NCBI RefSeq assembly: GCF_001922985.1
Contig: NZ_MRUH01000019.1
Coordinates: 152,925-216,924 of the forward strand
DNA length: 64,000 bases
Source: Teredinibacter waterburyi
Lineage (GTDB): Bacteria > Pseudomonadota > Gammaproteobacteria > Pseudomonadales > Cellvibrionaceae
Direction of reading: 5' to 3'
Below the pieces are notes generated by a model, which searched no databases, had not been told where the DNA came from, and saw nothing but the letters and a program-made list of their open reading frames with translations. Numbering within the stretch: the first letter of the stretch is position 1; each line of letters opens with the position of its first letter. Made by a program: the position numbers and the translations under genes. Positions 21,709 through 29,213 of the stretch are shown here, one piece after another.

Positions 21709-22152
21709 ATGGCAGCTAAAAAAGCTCCAGCTAAAAAAGCCCCAGCAAAGAAGGCTCCAGCAAAAAAAGTCGCAGCGAAGAAAGCACCGGCCAAAAAGGC
21801 TGCTGTAGTAAAAACACCGGTTGCAGCTAAAAAAATCACGGCTGTAAAAGAACGCTACTCAAAAACCCAGATATTGAACCAGATCGTTGAGTCTACTGAA
21901 GTCCCTAAAAAACAGGTTTCGGCAGTCTTGGATGAACTCACTAACATTATCGAAGCTCACATCAAAAAGCGCGCCTGTGGCGAATTTGTTATGCCTGGCC
22001 TGTTTAAGATTTTGACCGTTAAAAAACCAGCTCGCAAAGCTCGCAAGGGCGTCAACCCCTTCACCGGCGAAGAGCAGATGTTCGCCGCAAAACCCGCTAG
22101 CATTCAGGTTAAGCTGCGCCCACTGAAGAAACTAAAAGAAATGGCCGAGTAA
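21709..22152 (+). CDS. HU-family DNA-binding protein with a histone H1-like lysine-rich N-terminal tail
   Basis: A 147-aa basic protein. Residues 2-45 are tandem AKKAP/AKKA-type repeats like the tails of histone H1-like proteins (AlgP, Hc1). Residues about 49-147 resemble an HU/IHF fold: YSKTQILNQIVESTEVPKKQ, then a divergent arm containing MPGLFKIL and VNPFTGEEQ. The protein is probably a nucleoid factor whose tail adds charge-based DNA condensation. HU-like proteins with this arm and a basic tail exist in other proteobacteria, so the architecture is not unique. A sigma-70-type promoter lies upstream and a strong palindromic terminator downstream. Confidence 0.85.
   Translation: MAAKKAPAKKAPAKKAPAKKVAAKKAPAKKAAVVKTPVAAKKITAVKERYSKTQILNQIVESTEVPKKQVSAVLDELTNIIEAHIKKRACGEFVMPGLFKILTVKKPARKARKGVNPFTGEEQMFAAKPASIQVKLRPLKKLKEMAE
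21713..21803 (+). repeat. 15-bp imperfect tandem repeats encoding the AKKAP tail
   Basis: Units of about 15 bp (GCAAAGAAGGCTCCA-like, coding AKKAP or a close variant) recur about six times at the start of the HU-like gene. Codon use varies between copies (AAA/AAG, CCA/CCC/CCG), so the repeat is conserved at protein level more than at DNA level. Copy number could vary between strains. Confidence 0.7.
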
Positions 22153-22170
22153 GTTAGCTGTTTTTTAGGC

Positions 22171-22222
22171 GATTGCAGCATTAAAAAAGGGAGCCTAGGC
22201 TCCCTTTTTTAATGCTGCAATC
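22171..22222. terminator. 52-bp perfect palindrome, bidirectional terminator
   Basis: Two 25-nt arms flank a central TA with no mismatch: GATTGCAGCATTAAAAAAG... and its exact reverse complement. The core GGGAGCC/GGCTCCC is flanked by A6 and T6, giving a T tract on either strand. It lies between the convergent HU-like gene (ends 22152) and the HIT-family gene (ends 22234), so it can terminate both. Confidence 0.85.
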
Positions 22223-22233
22223 GTTCGCCACCT

Positions 22234-22698
22234 TTATGGAGTAAAATTATTATCCGCGCGGTCATCACCGCCATCAACAACGGCACTAAACCCCTCTCCT
22301 TCAAGCGAGCTGCGCAGGCGCTCAATACGTTTCTGTAGGGCGGCGGCGCTATAGTCTGTTGGCGGCAGTGCGCCCCAGATAGGCTTAGGCCAGGTCGGGT
22401 CGTCTTTAAAACGCGCCACGTGATGTAGGTGTAATTGGGACACAATATTGCCAATTGCGGCGATATTCATCTTATTGGGAGCAAACAGCGACGTCATCAC
22501 TTCCGACAAATGGCTAGATTCTCGCATCAACTGCTGCTGGTCTAGCTCACCTAGATGGTGAATTTCACGTAATCCGCGACGCTTCGGTACCAAAATACAC
22601 CACGGATAGTTCGCGTCTTTGTGGAGCAGCACCATGCAAAGCTCAAACTGACCAATAATGTGAGTATCGGCGCTTAACACCGGATCGAGCTCAAACAT
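22234..22698 (-). CDS. HIT-family nucleotide hydrolase/transferase-like protein
   Basis: A 154-aa protein of the histidine triad superfamily. The signature is [10 protein letters not shown]: the first His of the H-x-H-x-H triad is Gln, but the central nucleophile His and the third His remain, a variant seen in a proteobacterial HIT subfamily. [16 protein letters not shown] is the upstream conserved segment. The family hydrolyses dinucleoside polyphosphates or nucleoside phosphoramidates; the substrate here is unknown. It is divergent from proS. Confidence 0.85.
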   Translation of the reverse strand: MFELDPVLSADTHIIGQFELCMVLLHKDANYPWCILVPKRRGLREIHHLGELDQQQLMRESSHLSEVMTSLFAPNKMNIAAIGNIVSQLHLHHVARFKDDPTWPKPIWGALPPTDYSAAALQKRIERLRSSLEGEGFSAVVDGGDDRADNNFTP

Positions 22699-22774
22699 AA
22701 CTATTCCTCATAATTGTCGTTCGTATAGAATACCGCCTTTAAAGTATAACCCTTCAAAAATATTAAGGAACATC

Positions 22775-24505
22775 ATGCGCGCCAGTCAGTACCTGATCGC
22801 AACCCAAAAAGAAACTCCCGCCGACGCCGAGGTGATTAGTCACCAGCTAATGCTGCGCGCTGGGATGATTCGCAAAATGGCCGCTGGGCTCTACAACTGG
22901 CTGCCCGTGGGTTTGCGCGTACTGCGCAAGGTTGAGGCGATTGTGCGTGCAGAAATGGACAACGCGGGTGCGCAAGAAGTCCTTATGCCGGTAGTTCAGC
23001 CAGCAGAGCTATGGCAAGAGTCTGGCCGCTGGCAGCAATACGGGCCGGAACTGCTACGCATCACCGATCGCCACCAAAACGAATTTTGTTTGGGCCCTAC
23101 CCATGAAGAAGTGATTACCAGCCTGATTCGTCACGAACTGCAAAGCTACAAACAGTTGCCAGCCAATTTTTATCAGATTCAAACGAAATTCCGCGATGAG
23201 GTTCGACCGCGCTTTGGGGTTATGCGTTCGCGTGAATTTATTATGAAAGACGCCTATTCCTTCCACAGCTCGCAAGAATCGCTCCAGCAAACCTACGATG
23301 TTATGCATCAGGCTTACTGCAATATTTTTGATCGTATTGGTTTGGACTACCGCCCAGTACTGGCCGACACAGGTTCTATTGGCGGCTCCGGTTCGCATGA
23401 ATTTCATGTGCTCGCAGAAAGCGGCGAAGACGACATCGCCTTTAGCAACGGTAGCGACTACGCCGCAAACGTTGAGCTCGCGGAAGCGGTTGCCCCATCA
23501 ATCCCAACAGGGTTTATCGCCGTAACAGCAGAAGAAGTTGCCACCCCCAATCAAAAAACGATTGATGAAGTTGCGACACTGTTAAATATAACCCCAGCAG
23601 AAACCCTAAAAACACTGATTGTGTTAGGTGAAGCAGAAGATAACAAGCCGGCGCCGCTAGTGGCTTTGGTATTACGTGGTGATCACACCCTAAACGAGAT
23701 TAAAGCGGTAAAAGTCGCAGGTATTGCCGAACCCCTCACCTTTGCTCCGGAAGAACGCATTCTTGCAGAGCTAGGCGCGGAAGTCGGCTCACTTGGCCCT
23801 GTTGGCCTAAACATTCGCGTTATTGCCGATCGCGCTGCCGCCGCTAGCGTTAACTTTACTTGCGGAGCAAACAAAACCGGCTTCCATATTAAAGGCATGA
23901 ACTGGTCGAACGATGGCGTGAACTACTCCGAGCAAGCCGACCTGCGTAATGTAGTCGTTGGCGACCCAAGCCCCGACGGCAAGGGCACACTGGAAATTAA
24001 ACGCGGCATCGAAGTCGGTCACATTTTCCAACTCGGCACCAAGTACTCGGAAGCGATGAACGCTACCGTACTCGACGAAAACGGCAAGTCAAAAGCCATG
24101 ATCATGGGCTGTTATGGTATTGGTGTTTCGCGTATCGTCGCTTCAGCAATTGAGCAAAACAACGATGACAACGGTATTATTTGGCCGGATGCAATTGCGC
24201 CATTTCACGTGGCAATTGTTCCTATCAACATGCAAAAATCGGAAGCCGTTGCCAATACCTGTGAAGAGCTTTACAAAGAATTGCGCAATAAAGGTTACGA
24301 CGTATTGCTAATGGATGAGCCTAAAGCGCGCTTAGGTGCAATGCTGGCGGATGTTGAACTTATCGGCATTCCGCACCGTGTTGTGGTTGGCGACCGAGGC
24401 CTTGGCAATGGTGAGCTAGAATATAAAGGACGACGCGATGCAGAGAGCCAACAGATAGATGCTGCATCGGCGCTGGAATTTTTAATCAGCAAAATTAAAC
24501 GTTAA
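22775..24505 (+). CDS. proS: Proline--tRNA ligase (bacterial type)
   Basis: Class II synthetase of 576 aa (E. coli 572), starting at an ATG preceded by AAGGAA. It begins [20 protein letters not shown] and contains motif 2 ([19 protein letters not shown]). An editing (INS) domain at about 225-405 hydrolyses Ala-tRNA-Pro. Motif 3 ([13 protein letters not shown]) and the C-terminal anticodon domain follow. The INS domain marks the prokaryote-like long form. Confidence 0.97.
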   Translation: MRASQYLIATQKETPADAEVISHQLMLRAGMIRKMAAGLYNWLPVGLRVLRKVEAIVRAEMDNAGAQEVLMPVVQPAELWQESGRWQQYGPELLRITDRHQNEFCLGPTHEEVITSLIRHELQSYKQLPANFYQIQTKFRDEVRPRFGVMRSREFIMKDAYSFHSSQESLQQTYDVMHQAYCNIFDRIGLDYRPVLADTGSIGGSGSHEFHVLAESGEDDIAFSNGSDYAANVELAEAVAPSIPTGFIAVTAEEVATPNQKTIDEVATLLNITPAETLKTLIVLGEAEDNKPAPLVALVLRGDHTLNEIKAVKVAGIAEPLTFAPEERILAELGAEVGSLGPVGLNIRVIADRAAAASVNFTCGANKTGFHIKGMNWSNDGVNYSEQADLRNVVVGDPSPDGKGTLEIKRGIEVGHIFQLGTKYSEAMNATVLDENGKSKAMIMGCYGIGVSRIVASAIEQNNDDNGIIWPDAIAPFHVAIVPINMQKSEAVANTCEELYKELRNKGYDVLLMDEPKARLGAMLADVELIGIPHRVVVGDRGLGNGELEYKGRRDAESQQIDAASALEFLISKIKR

Positions 24506-24566
24506 TTGAATCCCTATAAAACCGGCTAGTGAATAACCGGCTAGCCAATTACCACACGTAAAGACT

Positions 24567-25160
24567 ATGGCGGACAAGCTTTTACTTACCAGACGTCAGC
24601 TGTGCCTAGCCGGTACAGCTGCTGCACTGTGGCCGTCCGTCGCATCCTGTGCCGATCAAGCACCCGAAAAAATTGACGATGAATTGCGCCGCAAATTATT
24701 AGCGGCAGTCGCCAGCGCCGATAGCTTTGTGGACAGGTTTGATGCGGAAGTTTGGCTGCTGCAAAAGTCGACCGTGCTAACCAAGTTTGTAAAAAACACC
24801 GATTACCGCCTGAAAATTCTTAAAGAAGTTCACCGCCAGGCAAAACGAGTCGAGGTTCCACCAGAATTTGTCTTAGCCTTGATCGAAGTCGAGAGCCGTT
24901 TTGACCGCTATGCCATATCTCGGGTTGGCGCCCAAGGCATGATGCAAATTATGCCTTTTTGGAAAAAAGCGATTGGCCGCGAAAGCGACAACCTAATCGA
25001 CCTCACCACCAACCTTCAATACGGCTGCACCATTCTCAAACACTACTTAGATAAAGAAGATGGCCACTGGGCCCACGCCCTTGCTCGCTACAACGGTAGC
25101 TACGGAAAATACTGGTATCCGCGCAAGGTTATGGATGCCTGGCAAAAGCGCTGGCGCTAG
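24567..25160 (+). CDS. Soluble lytic transglycosylase-like protein with signal peptide
   Basis: A 197-aa secreted protein. The N-terminus (MADKLLLTRRQLCLAGTAAALWPSVASC) is a signal peptide with a twin-arginine-like RRQLCLAG stretch and a possible lipidation Cys28; which route it uses is uncertain. The catalytic domain (about 85-195) has the SLT family 1 pattern ALIEVESRFDRYAIS with Glu109 as the expected acid, then GAQGMMQIMP and ARYNGSYGK. It would cleave peptidoglycan to 1,6-anhydromuropeptides. It lies 61 bp after proS and is convergent with the CE2-type gene. Confidence 0.88.
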   Translation: MADKLLLTRRQLCLAGTAAALWPSVASCADQAPEKIDDELRRKLLAAVASADSFVDRFDAEVWLLQKSTVLTKFVKNTDYRLKILKEVHRQAKRVEVPPEFVLALIEVESRFDRYAISRVGAQGMMQIMPFWKKAIGRESDNLIDLTTNLQYGCTILKHYLDKEDGHWAHALARYNGSYGKYWYPRKVMDAWQKRWR

Positions 25161-25217
25161 GTGCTTCCCCCTACCTTCGCGGCGTTCCCACCCCGCCTTT
25201 TTCCTCGCGCCGCTTCG

Positions 25218-26351
25218 TTACCAGCCCATTTTTTGTTTGATAAACCCGGTTAGTAGCTCAGCGTTATGCTGGTGGTGCTGTACTCGTGGATGCTTATAAA
25301 AGCCCACATCGGGAAAGAAGAATGTCGCAATGCGGGCGTCGGAATTTTGTTCGCTAAAGCGCGCTACCGCGGTGCGAATATAGCCGGGCCAAGGTGAACC
25401 TGCGCGTACCGCATCCATGCTGCCAAGAGTGGCAACAATATACGCCTGCGGGTAGACCGCACGAATACGGGCGAGAAAATCTTCATAAGCGGCAATGCGC
25501 TGTTCATCCGTGGGGACAGGATTCAACACCTCTTCGACCAGCGAGTTATCATTTTGAAAAAGATTGATAACAACAACATCCGGCTGCCACGAACTAAAGT
25601 CCCACTTGGAATCATTGTTATCTACCGCGTCAAGCTGGTCATAAAATTCCGGCATTAAAAACGGGTTCCAACTCGCCAAAATACCAATACCACTTTGCGA
25701 AGTGCTTACATATTCAGCATTGAGGTTGCGTGCGGTAATGGCTCCGTAGGCGAGGAAATTATTCTTTTCTGCCAGCACATCATCATCGGCATCGAGCGCG
25801 GCCTCATTGCCCATACCACTGGTGACTGAGTCGCCAAAAAATTCTATTTTACGGGTGGGCCTGGGCGGTGGCGCCAACAGGCCTTCTCCGACCGCTAATT
25901 TCACTCCCAAAAAGCCCGTGCGGCCCTCTTCACCCTCAGTGCGTTTAAACAGGGTAAAGTTATGTTTGCCAGGCGATAAATTGGTGCTCACCACATAATC
26001 TTTTACGCCCGGTTCGCAGTCGATAATAAACGGGTTGTTCCAGTCGCCATCAATAAAGACACTAAAGTAATTTTTACCAAACTGATCGTCTAGGGTTAGC
26101 GCCAAATAGGGGCCGCTAAATCCCGCGGCTACTTGTGAGCCCGGCCAGGAAATTTTAGGTGCAGCCGTATCACTAAAGTCTATTCTGCCCGTGTACTGAA
26201 AATGTGTTTGTGGTGCAGGCGCAACGGATAAGGCCTCATCAGCTGGCGCGCTTTCATTCGCAGACGTACAGCCCTGTATAAATGCAAACACTAGTACCCA
26301 CACCCCCAAAAAAAGTGCACTAAGTTTTCGTTCCACCTGTGGTGTCGCCAT
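25218..26351 (-). CDS. CE2-type SGNH/GDSL carbohydrate esterase, predicted lipoprotein
   Basis: A 377-aa protein with a lipoprotein signal (FIQGC, lipidated Cys28), an N-terminal beta-sandwich region (about 50-160) and a C-terminal SGNH hydrolase domain. The nucleophile is Ser175 in FFGDSVTSGMG and the catalytic His is probably His354 in FYKHPRVQHH. Block III reads NLFQNDN where a GxND-type sequence is usual, and no Asp sits three residues before the His. The two-domain form fits carbohydrate esterase family 2, which removes acetyl groups from plant polysaccharides. It lies 108 bp after the gluconokinase gene on the same strand, which suggests cotranscription. The substrate is not known. Confidence 0.82.
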   Translation of the reverse strand: MATPQVERKLSALFLGVWVLVFAFIQGCTSANESAPADEALSVAPAPQTHFQYTGRIDFSDTAAPKISWPGSQVAAGFSGPYLALTLDDQFGKNYFSVFIDGDWNNPFIIDCEPGVKDYVVSTNLSPGKHNFTLFKRTEGEEGRTGFLGVKLAVGEGLLAPPPRPTRKIEFFGDSVTSGMGNEAALDADDDVLAEKNNFLAYGAITARNLNAEYVSTSQSGIGILASWNPFLMPEFYDQLDAVDNNDSKWDFSSWQPDVVVINLFQNDNSLVEEVLNPVPTDEQRIAAYEDFLARIRAVYPQAYIVATLGSMDAVRAGSPWPGYIRTAVARFSEQNSDARIATFFFPDVGFYKHPRVQHHQHNAELLTGFIKQKMGW

Positions 26352-26459
26352 TGTTTCAACTCCGTATTGTTCTGCATGTTTTAACTTACATTTTTTCTAG
26401 ATTTCACTGCGGTCTGCAAAGCTCACAGACGGATCAAACTACAGCACGGCCTTATCCAG

Positions 26460-26990
26460 CTAAATCAAATCATCTACAAGGGTATAAATAGTATTCATCA
26501 CCCCGTCTACAGGTTGATCGATATCAATGTACATCATTTGCTCATCAGCCATAGGCCGCTCCAAAGCGGCAAACTGGCTGTCGAGTAAACTTGCAGGCAT
26601 AAAGTGTCCCGCTCGGGCTTGCATGCGCTTGGCGATTAATTCTCTGCTACCGTCGAGTAGGAGATAAAACACACGATGCCCAGTATTGCGCAGCACGTCT
26701 CTATGGGCTTTGCGCAAACCGGAAAAAGCCAAAGTACACGACTCACCCTGAGCCGCCATTAGCGCCAAGTGGTCGCGAAGACCGTGTACCCAAGGCACTC
26801 GCATAGCATCGGTAAGCGGCTGCCCTGATGCCATATGCGCTTTGTTCTCTGCACTGTGAAAATCGTCTGCATCGAGACTGATAATGCCAAAGTGCTCGGC
26901 CAAACTTTCACTTACCGTAGACTTCCCACAGCCAGACACGCCCATCACAATGAATAAGGCTGGCGACCTTCTACTTATTACTGCGCTCAT
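26460..26990 (-). CDS. gntK: Gluconokinase (GntK-type)
   Basis: A P-loop kinase of 176 aa (E. coli GntK 175) that phosphorylates gluconate to 6-phosphogluconate. The Walker A loop is MGVSGCGKST at residues 16-25; the substrate motif DADDFHSAENKAHMASGQPLTD and the downstream FSGLRKAHRDVLR (usually CSALK-x-x-YRD) are present. It is divergent from the transporter and GH94 pair and upstream of the CE2-type gene. This fits use of the gluconate released by cellobionate phosphorolysis (inference). Shikimate-kinase-like alternatives fit less well. Confidence 0.9.
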   Translation of the reverse strand: MSAVISRRSPALFIVMGVSGCGKSTVSESLAEHFGIISLDADDFHSAENKAHMASGQPLTDAMRVPWVHGLRDHLALMAAQGESCTLAFSGLRKAHRDVLRNTGHRVFYLLLDGSRELIAKRMQARAGHFMPASLLDSQFAALERPMADEQMMYIDIDQPVDGVMNTIYTLVDDLI

Positions 26991-27341
26991 ACAAATGCTT
27001 TCTTATTGTTCGAATTAAAGGCGGGATGATAGCAAAAGGGGTAAAAGCGCGATACGCAATAACCGCTATCGACTGGATTTCCATAGACAGGCTGTTTATG
27101 CTACGCGTCGGTTTGTCTCGGGGTCTAAGCGAGGAAAACGGTTATATCCAGCAAACCCGCTATCTGCGCCGCTATCTGGATCAATATCAGATCACTATCA
27201 GCTCGGCAGCAGTAGAGAATTGACCTAGCGCAGAGCCACAATAGCTCTGCCGCAGCATCCGAATAGCGCAATTTTCGGGGTGTATCGCGTTGTTACGGGT
27301 CGTAAAAATAATAATTAGATCACTATTTTGGGGACTATCGC
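26991..27341. other. 351-bp intergenic region between divergent gntK and the transporter gene
   Basis: It should hold the divergent promoters of the sugar-acid module. A 7-bp hairpin (GCAGAGC/GCTCTGC, 27230-27250) and an AT-rich stretch (27303-27330) precede the transporter. I see no convincing operator palindrome or sigma-70 pair. A 65-codon frame at 27026-27223 has no spaced ribosome binding site and no family resemblance. Confidence 0.5.
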
Positions 27342-28994
27342 ATGTCAAACACAGCCACAACAGCGGCAGATCGCACCGCCAAGTTGGGTATACGCGAAAA
27401 ACTGGGCTACGGCCTCGGTGACTTCGGGTTCAACCTTTACTGGACCACCATCGCATCATTTCTAGCCGCTTTTTATACCGACACCTTTGGTATATCGGCT
27501 GCGGCTGCTGGCACCATGATGTTTACCACCAAAATTATCGACGCCTGTACCGACCCAATCATGGGAGCACTGGCAGATCGAACCAGCACCCGCTGGGGCA
27601 AATTCCGCCCCTATTTGCTGTTCGCCGGCTTACCAATGGTTGGCGCTGTAGTACTTACCTTCAGCACCCCAGACCTAAACGAATCAGGCAAAGTAATCTA
27701 CGCCTACTGTACCTATACATTAATGATGATGATGTACACCGTACTAAGCACGCCCTATTCTGCACTGTCGGGAGTGATGACCGCGCGCAGTCAAGAGCGT
27801 ACCTCCCTGATCAGTATTCGCTTTATCTTCGCGTTCAGCGCCGGCTTTTTTGTTAACTACTTTACGCTCGATTTCGTCAATGCCCTCGGCGGCGGCGACG
27901 ATGCCAAGGGTTGGCAGTTAACCATGCTCATTTACGGTTTTGCTGCAGCCGCCATATTCTTTGTTACCTTTTCGACCACCAAAGAACGTATCAGCCCACC
28001 GGCAAGCCAGAAAACCAACCCACTTGACGATATTCGCGACCTACTCGGCAACCGCCCTTGGATTATCCTGTTCATCCTTTCGATGATTATCATGATGACC
28101 ATCACCATGCGTGCCGGCTCCGCCTACTACTACTTCACCTACTTTCTAGGGCGCCCAGACCTACTTGGCGCATTCCTCGGCGTACAGATGATTGCCTATG
28201 CGGTTGGTGCCGCTTGCGCCCCCTTAATGACGAGGCTTTTAGATAAAACTCGGCTATTGATGGTATTGATGGCAACAGTGGGAACCCTTTCGGTTCTATT
28301 TACCTTTGTCCCCAAACCTGAACTCAACGGCGTACGCAGCGTCGACGCCGGCCAAGTGACAACCCTGCAAGCCGCAGACTTAGTAAACGTAACCAACCAG
28401 CCCGCGGTGTATCAATGGCATGAGCAGCGTTCAGCATGGTGGATTTTTACCGAGCAGGTGGCTATCCCTAATGAGAATGGATCAGAAATCACCATCAATG
28501 CCGATGCCGACAAGGTCATCAGCGTTTCGGCAACCTACAAAAATACAGCGGGCGAAACCGTCAAGATCAACAGCGGTGACCTACCATCAGAAATTGCCTT
28601 GATGTTTTTACTTTGCGCGCTGATCAGCCTTGCGCTTGGGCCTAAGTCACCGATAACTTGGTCGATGTACGCCGACACCGCCGATTTCAACGAGTGGAAC
28701 ACCGGCCGACGTGCAACCGCCATGACCTTCTCCGCCGCGACCTTCGCTCAAAAACTGGGCGGCGCAACCGGTTCGGCAGGCATGCTTTGGGTATTGGCTG
28801 CATTCGGTTATGCCGCCAAAGAAGCGCAGTCAGATGCTTCGCAGTTTGGCATTGTATTGTTACAAACAGCGGTACCGGGTTTCTTTGCGCTTCTTGCGGT
28901 GATTGTCACTAAGTTCTACACCCTTACTGGCGCTCAGCTCGAAGTGATTCAAGCTGACTTGAAAGAACGTCAAGGCCAACCGGCAGGCCAATAG
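27342..28994 (+). CDS. GPH-family (glycoside-pentoside-hexuronide:cation) symporter with a large periplasmic loop
   Basis: A 550-aa major facilitator of the GPH type. Hallmarks are GYGLGDFGFNLYW near residue 22 and DPIMGALADRTSTRWGKFRP at 71-90, with WSMYADTADFNEW in the second half. GPH symporters are normally about 450-470 aa. The excess is one insertion at about residues 324-414, rich in Val, Thr and Asn, after the ninth predicted helix and therefore predicted periplasmic. It lies 219 bp upstream of the GH94 gene on the same strand, divergent from gntK. Cellobionate or a related disaccharide is the inferred cargo. Confidence 0.85.
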   Translation: MSNTATTAADRTAKLGIREKLGYGLGDFGFNLYWTTIASFLAAFYTDTFGISAAAAGTMMFTTKIIDACTDPIMGALADRTSTRWGKFRPYLLFAGLPMVGAVVLTFSTPDLNESGKVIYAYCTYTLMMMMYTVLSTPYSALSGVMTARSQERTSLISIRFIFAFSAGFFVNYFTLDFVNALGGGDDAKGWQLTMLIYGFAAAAIFFVTFSTTKERISPPASQKTNPLDDIRDLLGNRPWIILFILSMIIMMTITMRAGSAYYYFTYFLGRPDLLGAFLGVQMIAYAVGAACAPLMTRLLDKTRLLMVLMATVGTLSVLFTFVPKPELNGVRSVDAGQVTTLQAADLVNVTNQPAVYQWHEQRSAWWIFTEQVAIPNENGSEITINADADKVISVSATYKNTAGETVKINSGDLPSEIALMFLLCALISLALGPKSPITWSMYADTADFNEWNTGRRATAMTFSAATFAQKLGGATGSAGMLWVLAAFGYAAKEAQSDASQFGIVLLQTAVPGFFALLAVIVTKFYTLTGAQLEVIQADLKERQGQPAGQ

Positions 28995-29028
28995 TCTAAC
29001 GGTTAATAACTGCCAATATTAAAAAGAC

Positions 29029-29066
29029 AGCCCGTTGCAGCAGAACCCAATCCGCTGCAACGGGCT
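29029..29066. terminator. 13-bp hairpin between transporter and GH94 genes
   Basis: AGCCCGTTGCAGC and GCTGCAACGGGCT form a perfect 13-bp stem with a 12-nt loop, followed on the plus strand by only TATT and on the minus strand by TGTCTTTTT. It may be a partial terminator or an mRNA-stabilising hairpin that sets different levels of transporter and phosphorylase. Confidence 0.45.
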
Positions 29067-29213
29067 TATTACGAGAGCTCTGCGCCAGTGCCGGTAATAG
29101 CTGTTAGCGATTACTTCAGCAATGCACAACTCAGGTATTAGAAAATTAAAGCACCTACCGCTATCCCATCTGCAACATAAAATACGCAACTCGATTTTGG
29201 AGCGACGATTAGA

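Noticed and set aside
27026..27223. 65-codon reading frame upstream of the transporter
   Set aside because: The ATG follows AGGCGGG with no spacing, the composition is not protein-like, and no family is recognisable. It lies in the presumed divergent promoter region.
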